Shown piece after piece: positions 1 to 8,912 of a DNA stretch of 64,000 nucleotides. A model generated the notes under the pieces. It worked only from the letters and a program-made list of their open reading frames with translations. It searched no databases and was not told the origin of the DNA. Each line of letters begins with the position of its first letter. The stretch's first letter is position 1. Position numbers and translations under genes: made by a program. Source of the DNA: Paenibacillus alba (GTDB lineage Bacteria; Bacillota; Bacilli; Paenibacillales; NBRC-103111); assembly GCF_013204855.1 (NCBI RefSeq), contig NZ_JABMKZ010000003.1, positions 661,118-725,117 of the forward strand, written 5' to 3'.

Positions 1-2
1 GG

Positions 3-716
3 AATATCGAGGGTTACAACGCCATGCTAGTAGAGAGCGGGACCGCAGCTCCATTGCCTTACTATGTCGTCATTGTGGACGAGTTGGCTGATTTAATGAT
101 GGTTGCGGCGAATGACGTGGAAGACTCGATCTGTCGTCTTGCTCAAATGGCGCGTGCTGCAGGTATCCACTTAATCATTGCAACCCAACGACCTTCCGTT
201 GACGTTATCACTGGGGTCATCAAAGCTAACATCCCTTCACGTATCGCTTTCGGAGTATCCTCTCAAGTGGATTCACGAACGATTCTGGATATGGTTGGCG
301 CGGAGAAGCTGCTTGGCCGTGGCGATATGCTTTACTTGCCTGTAGGCGCATCCAAACCGGTTCGGGTGCAGGGGGCATTTTTGTCTGACCAAGAGGTTGA
401 GCATGTTGTAGGCTTTGTACGTACTCAAGAGCAGGCTAACTATCAAGAAGAAATGGTTCCGCACGTGGAAGAAATGCCGGAGCAGCAGAATGAATTTGAG
501 GACGAGCTGTATGATCAAGCTGTTCAAATTGTGCTCGAAGCCAAGCAAGCTTCTGTTTCTCTGCTTCAGCGGCGAATGAGAGTTGGTTATACACGTGCAG
601 CCAGACTAGTGGATGCCATGGAAGCTAAAGGCGTTGTAGGTCCTTATGAGGGAAGCAAACCCCGTGAGGTCCTGATGTCTATTGAACAATATCACCATAA
701 TCGTATGAGTTCTTAA
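3..716 (+). CDS. ftsK: DNA translocase FtsK/SpoIIIE, C-terminal part
   Basis: ATP-driven double-stranded DNA pump that moves chromosomal DNA through the division or sporulation septum. The reading frame is open from base 3, so the gene begins before the window and the ATG at 24 is internal. Visible are the Walker B stretch [12 protein letters not shown], the conserved [12 protein letters not shown] segment of the FtsK motor, and a C-terminal winged-helix gamma domain ([20 protein letters not shown] onward) that reads KOPS/SRS-type polarity sequences. Position immediately upstream of the ymf cluster matches spoIIIE of Bacillus subtilis; FtsK and SpoIIIE cannot be told apart from this fragment. 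A strong terminator follows. Confidence 0.95.
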   Translation, partial: NIEGYNAMLVESGTAAPLPYYVVIVDELADLMMVAANDVEDSICRLAQMARAAGIHLIIATQRPSVDVITGVIKANIPSRIAFGVSSQVDSRTILDMVGAEKLLGRGDMLYLPVGASKPVRVQGAFLSDQEVEHVVGFVRTQEQANYQEEMVPHVEEMPEQQNEFEDELYDQAVQIVLEAKQASVSLLQRRMRVGYTRAARLVDAMEAKGVVGPYEGSKPREVLMSIEQYHHNRMSS

Positions 717-735
717 CTCAAATATGGCTGAAGAC

Positions 736-768
736 AAACACTCTCCTCAGGAGAGTGTTTTTATTTGT
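736..768 (+). terminator. Rho-independent terminator after ftsK/spoIIIE
   Basis: An 11-bp perfect stem (AAACACTCTCC, loop TCA, GGAGAGTGTTT) is followed by TTATTTGT, 20 bp after the translocase stop codon. Confidence 0.9.
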
Positions 769-840
769 ATAATCCGAGACTCCCTTTCTCATAATAAGCA
801 AGAAAAGGCTGTAATTTGAAAAGTGAGGTTGAGAAGGGGA

Positions 841-1629
841 ATGAATAAACGATTAATTGTACTTACCTTTTGTATTGTTTTCGTACTTGTTGTCGCTTTT
901 CAGTTGAAGGGAAAATTCAATCCGCCAGCAGAAGAAACGTTTAGTAAAAATGAAGTACGTTATGGTGCCACAGGGTCAGATGTCAACGAGCTGCAAGGAA
1001 GATTGAAGTTCATTGGCTTTTATAATGGCAGTATAGACGGAGATTACGGGTATAAGACGTTAACGGCTGTGAAACGATTCCAAGGCGAGTTCGGAATGAC
1101 CGTTGATGGTATTGTAGGTCCCAAAACGAAGCTTCGGTTATGGGAAGCTACGAAAAACTGGAGGCCAACGGCTCCGACTACTGGCGGTAGCGGCAGTTCT
1201 GGCAGCAGTGGCTCTGATCAAACAGCTTCTGATCAAAAACCAGCAAACCTGGTGCCCTCGAATAACTTAGGCTTGTCCGAGCAGGATATTAATCTCATGG
1301 CTAATGCGGTTCATGGGGAGGCTCGTGGAGAGCCTTACGTAGGACAAGTGGCGGTAGCGGCGGTTATTCTGAATCGTGTGAAATCGGCGAGCTTTCCTAA
1401 TACGGTTTCGGGTGTGATTTTTCAACCAGGCGCGTTCACGGCAGTAGCCGATGGTCAAATTTGGTTAACTCCGAATGAATCAACGAAAAAAGCAGTTAGA
1501 GATGCTTTAGGAGGTTGGGATCCAACGGGGGGCTGTATTTACTACTTTAACCCGGTGACAGCAACTTCGAAATGGATCTGGAGCAGACCACAGGTCAAGA
1601 ATATTGGCAAGCATATTTTTTGTAAATAA
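841..1629 (+). CDS. sleB: Spore-type cell wall hydrolase (SleB-like) with peptidoglycan-binding domain
   Basis: Predicted secreted or membrane-anchored peptidoglycan lytic enzyme. An N-terminal hydrophobic segment (about residues 4-22) is a signal peptide or anchor, residues about 41-101 form a PG_binding_1 domain, a Ser/Gly-rich linker follows, and the C-terminal ~120 residues are a Hydrolase_2 (SleB) domain containing HGEARGEP, whose Glu (about residue 160) corresponds to the catalytic acid of SleB-family lytic transglycosylases. The ATG at 841 sits just behind GAGAAGGGGA; a GTG at 823 in frame lacks a ribosome site. Role in spore cortex lysis is inferred from family; there is no ypeB partner next to it, so a general cell wall function is also possible. 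Confidence 0.88.
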   Translation: MNKRLIVLTFCIVFVLVVAFQLKGKFNPPAEETFSKNEVRYGATGSDVNELQGRLKFIGFYNGSIDGDYGYKTLTAVKRFQGEFGMTVDGIVGPKTKLRLWEATKNWRPTAPTTGGSGSSGSSGSDQTASDQKPANLVPSNNLGLSEQDINLMANAVHGEARGEPYVGQVAVAAVILNRVKSASFPNTVSGVIFQPGAFTAVADGQIWLTPNESTKKAVRDALGGWDPTGGCIYYFNPVTATSKWIWSRPQVKNIGKHIFCK

Positions 1630-1644
1630 TTTAACGGTGGACAA

Positions 1645-1680
1645 GGAGAAGGAACCAGCTTTGGTTGCTTCTCCTCTTCG
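1645..1680 (+). terminator. Terminator-like hairpin
   Basis: GGAGAAGGAACC pairs with GGTTGCTTCTCC (one mismatch) 15 bp after the hydrolase gene. The T tract after it is weak, so efficiency is uncertain. Confidence 0.6.
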
Positions 1681-1730
1681 TATAGGAATATAATGGGTGT
1701 ATATCATGGAAGTAGAAGGGAGACAGACCT

Positions 1731-3011
1731 TTGAAGCATAACCAATTTGAGCGCCGTACATGGAATCATATTCGGTTGCATGTACTGCCGACAGATCGAT
1801 TTAAAACGTTTGCGATTTCTGTGTACATAGGTCGTCCCTTAGAGGAAGCAACAGTTACGAATACGGCGTTAACGCCTTTTGTTCTGCGTAGAGGCACAGA
1901 ATTACGACCGGAAACGAAGCAATTTCGAGAGCATTTGGATGATTTATATGGAGCCGGCTTCGGTTTTGATATTTACAAGCGTGGGGATTATCAAATTGTG
2001 CAGATGCGCATGGATATCATCAATGACCGGTTTGTGAAGTCTGCACAATCCTTGTTACAGCAAGGATTAGATTTTGTTGGCGAAACATTGACGCGCCCGG
2101 CCCTTGAGAATGGACATTTCCGCGGGAAATATGTAGATTCCGAGAAACAGACGCTGCAAAAGCGGATAGAATCCGTCATTAACGATAAAATTCGTTACGC
2201 GGCAGAACGTTGCATCGAAGAAATGTGCAGCGACGATCCGTATCGCTTGCATCCCCTCGGTAAAATTACGGACCTCGACCATATCAATCCGGAGCAGCTT
2301 TACGAACAATATAAACAGTGGCTTCAGACTGCTCCTCTAGATATTTATGTTGTAGGGAATACAACACTATCTGAGGTTGAGGACATCGTGAAGCGGGCAT
2401 TCTCGATTGAACGCCAAGAGGATGTTACTTATGTAACTTCCGCGCCGCGTGGAGCTATTGGCGAAGTGAAGATCGTTGTAGAACGCTTGGATGTTAATCA
2501 AGGGAAACTAAACATGGGCTTGCGTACGAACCTTTCCTATCGGGATGAGAAGTATCCAGTAGCACTTATGTATAACGGAGTCCTCGGTGGATATCCGCAC
2601 TCCAAGTTATTTATTAATGTTCGTGAGAAAGCCAGTTTAGCTTATTACGCCTCTTCACGTTTTGATGGACATAAGGGAATCTTGACGATCCAATCAGGCA
2701 TCGAGATGGCCAATTATGAGAAAGCGGTAGATATCATTCGCAAGCAGCTTACAGCCATGGAACAAGGGGATATCAATGAGATCGAACTGAGCCAAACACG
2801 AGCGATGATATCGAATCAGCTTCGTGAAATTCAAGATTCGGCATTTGAACTGATTTCTTTTGACTTTAATGCGATTTTGTCAGGCAAAGAAAGAACAGTT
2901 CCAGGTCTGATTGAAGCTGTGGAGCAGGTTGATGTTGCCGCTATTGCCGAAGCCGCTAAACGCGTTCAACTGGACACGATATACTTCTTACGGGATCAGA
3001 AGGGAGAGTAG
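1731..3011 (+). CDS. ymfF: M16-like peptidase homologue YmfF (inactive subunit type)
   Basis: Member of the insulinase-fold M16 family, 426 residues. The HXXEH zinc motif expected near the N-terminus is absent (the region reads FREHLDDLYGAGFG), so it is probably the non-catalytic partner of the following gene, which carries the motif. In Bacillus subtilis ymfF and ymfH are linked to the 5-aminopentanol modification of elongation factor P and to swarming. The TTG start at 1731 follows AGAAGGGAG by 8 bp. It is separated from ymfH by only 3 bp, so both are translated from one message with ymfI. Confidence 0.92.
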   Translation: MKHNQFERRTWNHIRLHVLPTDRFKTFAISVYIGRPLEEATVTNTALTPFVLRRGTELRPETKQFREHLDDLYGAGFGFDIYKRGDYQIVQMRMDIINDRFVKSAQSLLQQGLDFVGETLTRPALENGHFRGKYVDSEKQTLQKRIESVINDKIRYAAERCIEEMCSDDPYRLHPLGKITDLDHINPEQLYEQYKQWLQTAPLDIYVVGNTTLSEVEDIVKRAFSIERQEDVTYVTSAPRGAIGEVKIVVERLDVNQGKLNMGLRTNLSYRDEKYPVALMYNGVLGGYPHSKLFINVREKASLAYYASSRFDGHKGILTIQSGIEMANYEKAVDIIRKQLTAMEQGDINEIELSQTRAMISNQLREIQDSAFELISFDFNAILSGKERTVPGLIEAVEQVDVAAIAEAAKRVQLDTIYFLRDQKGE

Positions 3012-3014
3012 ACC

Positions 3015-4304
3015 ATGCAGGTAATTCCTTATCCACACTTGGGTGAAACGATTTATCACGAGAAGCTTGATAATGGGCTACATGTGTTTGTTCTTCCGAA
3101 GGAAGGGTTCCAGAAAACATATGCCACTTTCACGACGCAATACGGTTCGATCGATAATTATTTTCAGGTTAAAGGTAAAGAGGCAGTGCGGGTACCGGAT
3201 GGCATTGCTCATTTTCTGGAGCACAAAATGTTTGAAGAACCGGAAGGAGATATCTTCGCTACGTTTGCTTCCAACGGGGCTTCGGCCAACGCGTTCACAA
3301 GCTTTGATCGGACCGCTTATTTGTTCTCTTCCACCAATCACTATCTAGAAAATTTAACGACATTAATTAATTTCGTGCAAAACCCTTATTTTACAGATGA
3401 AAATGTAGAAAAGGAAAAGGGCATTATCGGTCAGGAAATCAAAATGTACGAGGATAATGCCGATTGGAGAAGCTATTACGGGTTGATTGAATCTCTATAC
3501 GCCAAACATCCTATCCATATTGATATTGCTGGTACGGTGGCATCTATCGCCGAAATCACCAAGGATACGTTGTATGAGTGCTATCACACTTTCTATCACC
3601 CAAGCAATATGAGCTTGTTTGTTGTAGGCGGGGTAGATGCAGAAGAGGTGCTATCCTTAGTCAAAGCCAATCAAGCCGCCAAAAGCTTTGCTCCACAAGG
3701 CAGCATCGAGCGCTTTTTCCCGGATGAGCCACTGGAAGTGAATGAAGCTCGAAGAGTTATCAATTTGCCCGTATCTATGCCTAAGTGTCTTATCGGTTTC
3801 AAGGAAGAAGCGCCTAATGTCAGCGGCAAAGATCTGTTAGTCAAAGAGCTTACAACCAAATTAATGCTGGATATTCTCTTTAGTTCCAGCTCCGCGATTT
3901 ATGAAGCGCTGTATGATGAGCAGTTGATTTCCGATAATTTTGGGCATGAATACAACTGCAGCGACGGTTATGCCTTCTCGATGCTAGGCGGGGATACCAA
4001 AGATCCCAATCGACTTGTTGAGCGCATTCGTGAAGAAGTGGAAAAGCGTAAAGACATCGGTCTGGATGAAGTAACTTTTGAGCGAAGCCGGAAAAAGAAG
4101 ATCGGTAATTTCCTTAGGATGATGAACTCACCCGAGTCTATTGCGAATGAATTTACCAAATACCGTTTCAAAGGGATTGATTTGTTCGATATTTTGCCAG
4201 TGTATGAGCAGCTTACGCTGGAAGATGTGAATCTGCGGTTCCGTGAGCATTTCAACTGGAATCAGCTAGCTGTATCTATTGTGCAAAGTCGTGAGTTGTC
4301 GTGA
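3015..4304 (+). CDS. ymfH: M16 metallopeptidase YmfH
   Basis: Zinc-dependent M16 peptidase family, 429 residues. The inverted zinc motif HFLEH is present at residues 66-70, and a downstream glutamate-rich segment (EKEKGIIGQEIKMYEDN, about 133-149) supplies the likely third ligand. It pairs with the motif-less YmfF upstream, as in heterodimeric M16B enzymes. Established work in B. subtilis places YmfH in the elongation factor P modification route; the substrate is not visible in the sequence. The 3' end overlaps the start of ymfI (GTGA), showing translational coupling. Confidence 0.93.
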   Translation: MQVIPYPHLGETIYHEKLDNGLHVFVLPKEGFQKTYATFTTQYGSIDNYFQVKGKEAVRVPDGIAHFLEHKMFEEPEGDIFATFASNGASANAFTSFDRTAYLFSSTNHYLENLTTLINFVQNPYFTDENVEKEKGIIGQEIKMYEDNADWRSYYGLIESLYAKHPIHIDIAGTVASIAEITKDTLYECYHTFYHPSNMSLFVVGGVDAEEVLSLVKANQAAKSFAPQGSIERFFPDEPLEVNEARRVINLPVSMPKCLIGFKEEAPNVSGKDLLVKELTTKLMLDILFSSSSAIYEALYDEQLISDNFGHEYNCSDGYAFSMLGGDTKDPNRLVERIREEVEKRKDIGLDEVTFERSRKKKIGNFLRMMNSPESIANEFTKYRFKGIDLFDILPVYEQLTLEDVNLRFREHFNWNQLAVSIVQSRELS

Positions 4305-5056
4305 GTTTATCGAAGCCATTCAGTGAACAAACGGTTCTCATAACAGGCGCGAGCCGGGGGATTGGCGCAGCCGTTGCTGAACGCTTTGCCGCGGTAGGGA
4401 TGAATGTTGTTATCCACTACCGCGAATCCCATGAGGCAGCGAATGAAGTAGCTAGGTCCTGCATGAAGCATGGGGCCAAGGTATTGACAGTATCGGCAGA
4501 TGTGAAATCACGAGAACAAATCATCAAGATGCAGGAAAAGCTGGAGCAGAAAGAAATGATACCGGATATCATCGTTAATAATGCCGGAATAGCGCATTAT
4601 GGGCTGCTTGCTGATGTGAGTGAAGAAGATTGGGACTTAGTTATGAATGTGAACTTGAAGGGAGCCTTTCTGTGCTCGCAGACGTTCATGGGCGCTATGG
4701 TTAGACAGAAATACGGCCGAATCATCAATGTTTCTTCCATTTGGGGCATCTCTGGCGCTTCTTGCGAGGTTGTTTATTCCACAGCCAAAGGGGGGCTCAA
4801 TGCCTTCACCAAAGCATTAGCCAAGGAGCTTGCTCCATCAGGAGTGACGGTGAATGCGGTAGCACCCGGTCCTGTACATACCGAAATGATGGCCGGCTTC
4901 CAGCCGGAGGAGCGGGAAGCGATTGAAAACGAAATTCCGGTTGGCCGCTTTGCTTTGCCGGATGAAGTGGCTTCACTTGTTTATTTTCTGGCATTGCCTG
5001 AGTCCGGCTACATTACAGGTCAAATCATAAGTCCCAATGGCGGTTGGTTAACTTAA
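4301..5056 (+). CDS. ymfI: SDR-family reductase YmfI (EF-P 5-aminopentanone reductase)
   Basis: Short-chain dehydrogenase/reductase of 251 residues. It carries the cofactor motif TGASRGIG (15-22), NNAG (93-96), and the catalytic Ser (145/146), Tyr159 and Lys163 in YSTAK. In B. subtilis YmfI reduces 5-aminopentanone to 5-aminopentanol on Lys32 of elongation factor P, and the identical ymfF-ymfH-ymfI order here supports the same role. Many SDRs resemble FabG, so without the context it would be read as a 3-oxoacyl-ACP reductase. It starts at a GTG that overlaps the ymfH stop codon. Confidence 0.9.
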   Translation: MSLSKPFSEQTVLITGASRGIGAAVAERFAAVGMNVVIHYRESHEAANEVARSCMKHGAKVLTVSADVKSREQIIKMQEKLEQKEMIPDIIVNNAGIAHYGLLADVSEEDWDLVMNVNLKGAFLCSQTFMGAMVRQKYGRIINVSSIWGISGASCEVVYSTAKGGLNAFTKALAKELAPSGVTVNAVAPGPVHTEMMAGFQPEEREAIENEIPVGRFALPDEVASLVYFLALPESGYITGQIISPNGGWLT

Positions 5057-5152
5057 GGATTGAGTGAGAGGCCAAGTGCATAATTTTTGAGCGAGAAGCG
5101 AATATTACGTATGTAATGACCATTTCTCATAACTCAAAGGAGGCTTCTTACA

Positions 5153-5404
5153 ATGGCTACAGTTCTTAAGGTATTTGATAAGTGGAAAGAGTTTCTTGCT
5201 GAACGTGTGAGTCAAGCGGGGCATGCAGGAATGAGTGAAGAGACCGTTTCTAAGCTCGCTTTTCAAATCGGTGAATTTCTAGCTGATAAAGTGGATCCGG
5301 AAAATGAGCAAGAGCGAGTGCTCAAAGAGCTATGGGATGCAGGAGATGAGCAGGAAAAACGTACAATTGCCCGTCTCATGGTAAAATTAGTAGACAAAGG
5401 TTAA
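5153..5404 (+). CDS. ymfJ: DUF3243 family protein YmfJ
   Basis: Small soluble acidic protein of 83 residues, function unknown. It matches the YmfJ/DUF3243 family in length, in composition (helical, VSKLAFQIGEFLADKVDPEN core) and in position between ymfI and ymfK. The start follows a strong CAAAGGAGG site 9 bp upstream, and a terminator closes it off, so it is probably transcribed alone or at the end of the ymfFHI unit. Confidence 0.88.
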   Translation: MATVLKVFDKWKEFLAERVSQAGHAGMSEETVSKLAFQIGEFLADKVDPENEQERVLKELWDAGDEQEKRTIARLMVKLVDKG

Positions 5405-5437
5405 TAACCGTTTTACAATTCAATAAGGTACTATGTG

Positions 5438-5465
5438 AAAGCCTCCTCTTTCGGAGGCTTTTGCA
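5438..5465 (+). terminator. Rho-independent terminator after ymfJ
   Basis: AAAGCCTCC / GGAGGCTTT stem with loop TCTTTC and T-rich tail. Confidence 0.9.
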
Positions 5466-5495
5466 CGCTTTCAAGGAAGAAAGGAATCGAATGGC

Positions 5496-6347
5496 ATGGC
5501 TATCAAGCGATTTATTGTTTTGTTAATAGGTATCCTTCTGGTTTTAACAGGTTGTGGAACACGCGGAATTCCGGTCATTAAACAGGAACTCATGGATAAG
5601 AAAATATCCGTCTTAATGTTGTCAAGCAGCAGTTTGCCAGATACAGCCAAGCAGTCCATCGATCAAGCACTCCAGACGTGGAGAAGTGAACATTTCATTG
5701 CCTATGATTGGGTCAAAGATTTGAATACCCTAGATGATCAGGTAACGGCTAAGCTGAAGGCAAATCCCTATGATTACATATATGTCATTGGCAATGAGTT
5801 GATTGCTTCCGCGGATGGTTTAATGGGACAAGGGCTGTCAACAGGGAAATGGACGCTGCTGCAAAGTCAATTAGATAGCAGTGGCACCGCAAGCACATCC
5901 AGCGATCAAGCTGCTTTCCTGAAAATCGATGGTCAGCAGATTGAAGATTTGAAATCCAACTGGCTTCAAAATTTGCTCGCAACCAATGTAGCCGTAGAAT
6001 GGGTTACAAGAAGTGATCGGCCGATACCATCGGCTTGGGCGCCTTCGGAGGAAGCGGATCATATTGTTTTACTTGATAATAATGAGCAGTGGTTTCAGCA
6101 ATTATCCTTTCAATCGAAACAGCATGCTGCCAAGTGGATTATTTTTTATTCACCAGCAACTGCTGCACAAGTACAGAAAGCGAAGACGCTTAACATTTCC
6201 GTCATTGATATGTCAAGTGCTTTATCAGCCCAGTTGAATTGGACGCAAATTCTGGACGATCGCCTAGCCGCTATGACAAATCATACTTGGCAAAAAGGCA
6301 GCCTATCTTACAATGAGAAAGAGCTTTTAGAACTAAAAATTAAATAA
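5496..6347 (+). CDS. Predicted lipoprotein of unknown function
   Basis: A 283-residue exported lipoprotein. A hydrophobic signal ends in the lipobox LTGC with the acylated cysteine at residue 20. The mature part has alternating strands and helices (KISVLMLSSSS..., YDYIYVIGNELI...) reminiscent of a periplasmic-binding or BMP-like Rossmann fold, but I do not recognise a specific family. The start is supported by AGGAAGAAAGGA about 10 bp upstream. It lies between ymfJ and ymfK, a position not occupied by such a gene in B. subtilis, so it is a lineage-specific insertion into an otherwise conserved order. Confidence 0.85.
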   Translation: MAIKRFIVLLIGILLVLTGCGTRGIPVIKQELMDKKISVLMLSSSSLPDTAKQSIDQALQTWRSEHFIAYDWVKDLNTLDDQVTAKLKANPYDYIYVIGNELIASADGLMGQGLSTGKWTLLQSQLDSSGTASTSSDQAAFLKIDGQQIEDLKSNWLQNLLATNVAVEWVTRSDRPIPSAWAPSEEADHIVLLDNNEQWFQQLSFQSKQHAAKWIIFYSPATAAQVQKAKTLNISVIDMSSALSAQLNWTQILDDRLAAMTNHTWQKGSLSYNEKELLELKIK

Positions 6348-6452
6348 ATTTTGTGTATTTTTATGAGTCTTAAGAAGGATATTGACGAAAATTGTAGAAA
6401 TTAAAGTAGGTAACAAGTAATTTGTTGCTGATATCATGATGAGGTGGAATGA

Positions 6453-7217
6453 TTGGACGTTAAAGAGTGGTATATGGAATATAAGATTCATAAGAACCGT
6501 CCTGGTTTATTAGGGGACATTGCTTCCTTGATGGGGATGCTGGATATTAATATTGTAACCATTAATGGGGTAGAAGACCGTACGCGCGGTATGCTTCTGC
6601 AAACCAATGATGAAGAAAAAATTGACTTAATGGGTAAAATGTTGAGAAAAGTAGATAATATTACTATTACGGCATTAAGACCTCCCAAGTTGGTAGATAT
6701 CCTTGCTGTGCGGCATGGTCGTTATATCGAGCGTGATTCCGATGACCGCAAAACTTTCCGTTTTACACGTGATGAATTAGGGCTGTTAGTTGATTTCCTA
6801 GGCGAGATTTTCAAACGTGAAGGGAATCAAGTTGTCGGGCTCCGCGGCATGCCGCGTGTTGGCAAAACAGAATCCATCATTGCGGGCAGCGTATGCGCTA
6901 ATAAACGTTGGACATTCGTTTCCTCTACCTTATTGAGACAAACGGTTCGCAGCCAGTTGTCTGAGGATGAAATGACCCCGAACAATGTCTATATTATTGA
7001 CGGAATTGTCTCGACCATCCGTTCCAATGAGAAGCATTACAGCCTGCTGCAGGATATTATGGGAATGCCTTCTACCAAGGTTATCGAGCATCCAGATATA
7101 TTCATTCGTGAATCAGAATACACATATAATCACTTCGATTATATTATTGAGCTTCGAAATAGTCCGGATGAAGAAATCAATTACGACTCATTTACGTATA
7201 CTTCCGAACCTTTTTAA
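6453..7217 (+). CDS. ymfK: DUF3388 family protein YmfK, ACT-like plus P-loop-like motif
   Basis: A 254-residue cytoplasmic protein of unknown function, member of the YmfK family. The N-terminal 70 residues read like an ACT-type ligand-binding domain (HKNRPGLLGDIASLMGMLDI). Residues 132-139 (GMPRVGKT) form a Walker A-like loop, followed by LRQTVRSQLSE and NNVYIIDGIV, where the IIDG may be a Walker B strand. This suggests a small-molecule-gated nucleotide-binding protein, which is an inference. The TTG start is preceded by GAGGTGG. Confidence 0.88.
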   Translation: MDVKEWYMEYKIHKNRPGLLGDIASLMGMLDINIVTINGVEDRTRGMLLQTNDEEKIDLMGKMLRKVDNITITALRPPKLVDILAVRHGRYIERDSDDRKTFRFTRDELGLLVDFLGEIFKREGNQVVGLRGMPRVGKTESIIAGSVCANKRWTFVSSTLLRQTVRSQLSEDEMTPNNVYIIDGIVSTIRSNEKHYSLLQDIMGMPSTKVIEHPDIFIRESEYTYNHFDYIIELRNSPDEEINYDSFTYTSEPF

Positions 7218-7266
7218 TGTTTTAAACGTCATTAACTAATAGAGAGTTCCGCGGGGAGGTGACCAT

Positions 7267-8151
7267 ATGTCTGATCTAGGATTCATTTTACGCAAAACAC
7301 GGCTGGAAAAAAAGATATCGCTTGAAGATCTCCAGGAAGTCACGAAAATTCGTAAACGCTACTTAGAAGCTATTGAGGAAGGGAATTACAAGGTATTGCC
7401 TGGCAGCTTTTATGTGCGAGCTTTCATTAAAAGCTACGCAGAAGCCGTAGGTCTTGATCCAACTGAAGTGCTGAATATGTATCAATCTACGAATCCTTCA
7501 CCCGTAGTGGAGAAGCCAGTCGTCGAAAATATTCGCAAGAACAGAACGAGTGTTCGCAACACGGAAAAATTAAGCCGATGGGCTTCAAGTGTGATGTTTA
7601 TCTGTTTCATTCTGCTGATCTTTGGAATTGTGTATTACTATACATATAAGAATTACAAGGGTACGCCAGCGGATGAAAAACCGTCACAAACGCAATCATC
7701 GAGGATAACAACATCAACAAGTCCTGCGACAGGTACGAATGCCAACAGCATACCTAATGCATCCAGTGATGGTAAAGTGGCACCTCTTTCGACTGCGACG
7801 TCAACACCGGCGCCGACACCGACGCCACCTGCGGTTCAAGTTAAGTTCAGCAGCACCGAGAAGGGTGTAGATAACTACACGATTATTGGCACAGCGAATT
7901 TGGATATCCAAATGAAAATAACAGGCCCTTGTTGGATAGGTGTTGATACAATTTCTGAAGGCGGAGGCAAAAAGACGCTTAGTCAGAAGCTGTACAACTC
8001 TGGTGATACAGAGGCATTTAATGTTGCGGGTTCCGCCTATCTAAATGTGGGCGCAGCCAGTGCATTAGAGCTTACTGTGAACGGCACTGTCGTTCCAGTA
8101 GGGGATACGCCAAACCCCAAAAGGGTTCAGCTTAATTTGCAAAAAAACTAG
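7267..8151 (+). CDS. ymfM: RodZ-like membrane protein with Cro/CI helix-turn-helix (YmfM)
   Basis: A bitopic membrane protein of 294 residues. Residues 4-70 form a Cro/C1-type helix-turn-helix (GFILRKTRLEKKISLEDLQE), residues 106-127 are a single transmembrane helix, a Ser/Thr/Pro-rich linker (about 135-195) follows, and the C-terminus is a DUF4115 beta domain. This is the architecture of RodZ, which links MreB filaments to the cell wall machinery. Position upstream of pgsA agrees with B. subtilis ymfM (rodZ). The start is set by GGGGAGGTG upstream of ATG. Confidence 0.92.
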   Translation: MSDLGFILRKTRLEKKISLEDLQEVTKIRKRYLEAIEEGNYKVLPGSFYVRAFIKSYAEAVGLDPTEVLNMYQSTNPSPVVEKPVVENIRKNRTSVRNTEKLSRWASSVMFICFILLIFGIVYYYTYKNYKGTPADEKPSQTQSSRITTSTSPATGTNANSIPNASSDGKVAPLSTATSTPAPTPTPPAVQVKFSSTEKGVDNYTIIGTANLDIQMKITGPCWIGVDTISEGGGKKTLSQKLYNSGDTEAFNVAGSAYLNVGAASALELTVNGTVVPVGDTPNPKRVQLNLQKN

Positions 8152-8199
8152 CATTTTGGCGGTTCCTGCGCTTTCCCGGGTAATGATTGCTTGATCCGT

Positions 8200-8240
8200 A
8201 ACATCCTAGGCCAAGGGGCTTTGGGATGTTTCTTTTTTTT
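8200..8240 (+). terminator. Rho-independent terminator after ymfM
   Basis: AACATCC / GGATGTT outer stem with an inner GGCC/GGC pairing and a run of eight T after it. Confidence 0.88.
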
Positions 8241-8292
8241 CGGCTTCTTGCTATAATGCTAATGTAATTTGATGGAAAGGGTGTTTGTCTAC

Positions 8293-8784
8293 ATGAGTAC
8301 AGAAAGCTCGTTTGATATCGTATCCAAAGTGGATATGCAGGAATTAACGAACGCCATTCAGCAGGCGGAAAAGGAAATTCTTACACGATTTGATTTTAAA
8401 GGCAGCAAAAGCAGTATTAAATTGGACAAGGATCAATTGGTCGTCACTTCGGATGATGAATTTAAGCTGCAAAATGTGCTTGATATTATGCATGCCAAAA
8501 TGACGAAACGCGGGATCTCGATCAAAAATCTCGAATACAGCAAGGTAGAACCGGCAGCTGGCCAAACGGTTAGGCAGAAAATCAGCATGAAGCAGGGCGT
8601 CGATCAAGAAAACTCCAAGAAAATTAACATTTTGATTCGTGATTCCAAGTTGAAGGTGAAAACGCAAATTCAAGGGGATCAGATCCGTGTAACAGGGAAG
8701 AGCCGCGATGATTTGCAAGCGGTTATTGCCCTATTGCGCAAAGCGGAAATCCCGCTTGATTTGCAATTTGTTAACTTGAAATAG
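8293..8784 (+). CDS. yajQ: YajQ family nucleotide-binding protein
   Basis: A 163-residue protein of the YajQ (UPF0234) family with two ferredoxin-like folds that bind nucleotides; a Xanthomonas homologue binds c-di-GMP, but ligand specificity in Firmicutes is not settled. The ATG at 8293 gives the family-typical N-terminus [18 protein letters not shown] and has GAAAGGGTG about 10 bp upstream; an upstream TTG at 8269 lacks this support. The gene is flanked by terminators on both sides and is probably monocistronic. A c-di-GMP-type riboswitch is also present in this window at 31.6 kb, but a connection is speculative. Confidence 0.93.
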   Translation: MSTESSFDIVSKVDMQELTNAIQQAEKEILTRFDFKGSKSSIKLDKDQLVVTSDDEFKLQNVLDIMHAKMTKRGISIKNLEYSKVEPAAGQTVRQKISMKQGVDQENSKKINILIRDSKLKVKTQIQGDQIRVTGKSRDDLQAVIALLRKAEIPLDLQFVNLK

Positions 8785-8808
8785 GTATACATACGACGTT
8801 TAATTGCC

Positions 8809-8836
8809 AAAAACCCTCTAGTAATAGGGGGTTTTT
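8809..8836 (+). terminator. Rho-independent terminator after yajQ
   Basis: AAAAACCCTCTA / TAGGGGGTTTTT stem with a GTAA loop, ending in a T run. Confidence 0.9.
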
Positions 8837-8841
8837 ACATT

Positions 8842-8870
8842 TTGACACCCCTTGGGGCTTGTATTATACT
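8842..8870 (+). promoter_or_regulatory. Sigma-A promoter of rimO-pgsA
   Basis: A perfect -35 TTGACA (8842-8847), a 17-bp spacer and -10 TATACT (8865-8870), placed between the yajQ terminator and the rimO ribosome site. Confidence 0.85.
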
Positions 8871-8912
8871 GGTAAGGAGTGTTTTTTAGGACTATTGGAG
8901 GTTGTTTCTTTC

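Noticed and set aside
8859..8912. Upstream TTG start for rimO
   Set aside because: It overlaps the -10 region of the promoter at 8842-8870; ATG 8913 has GGAGG and the family N-terminus.
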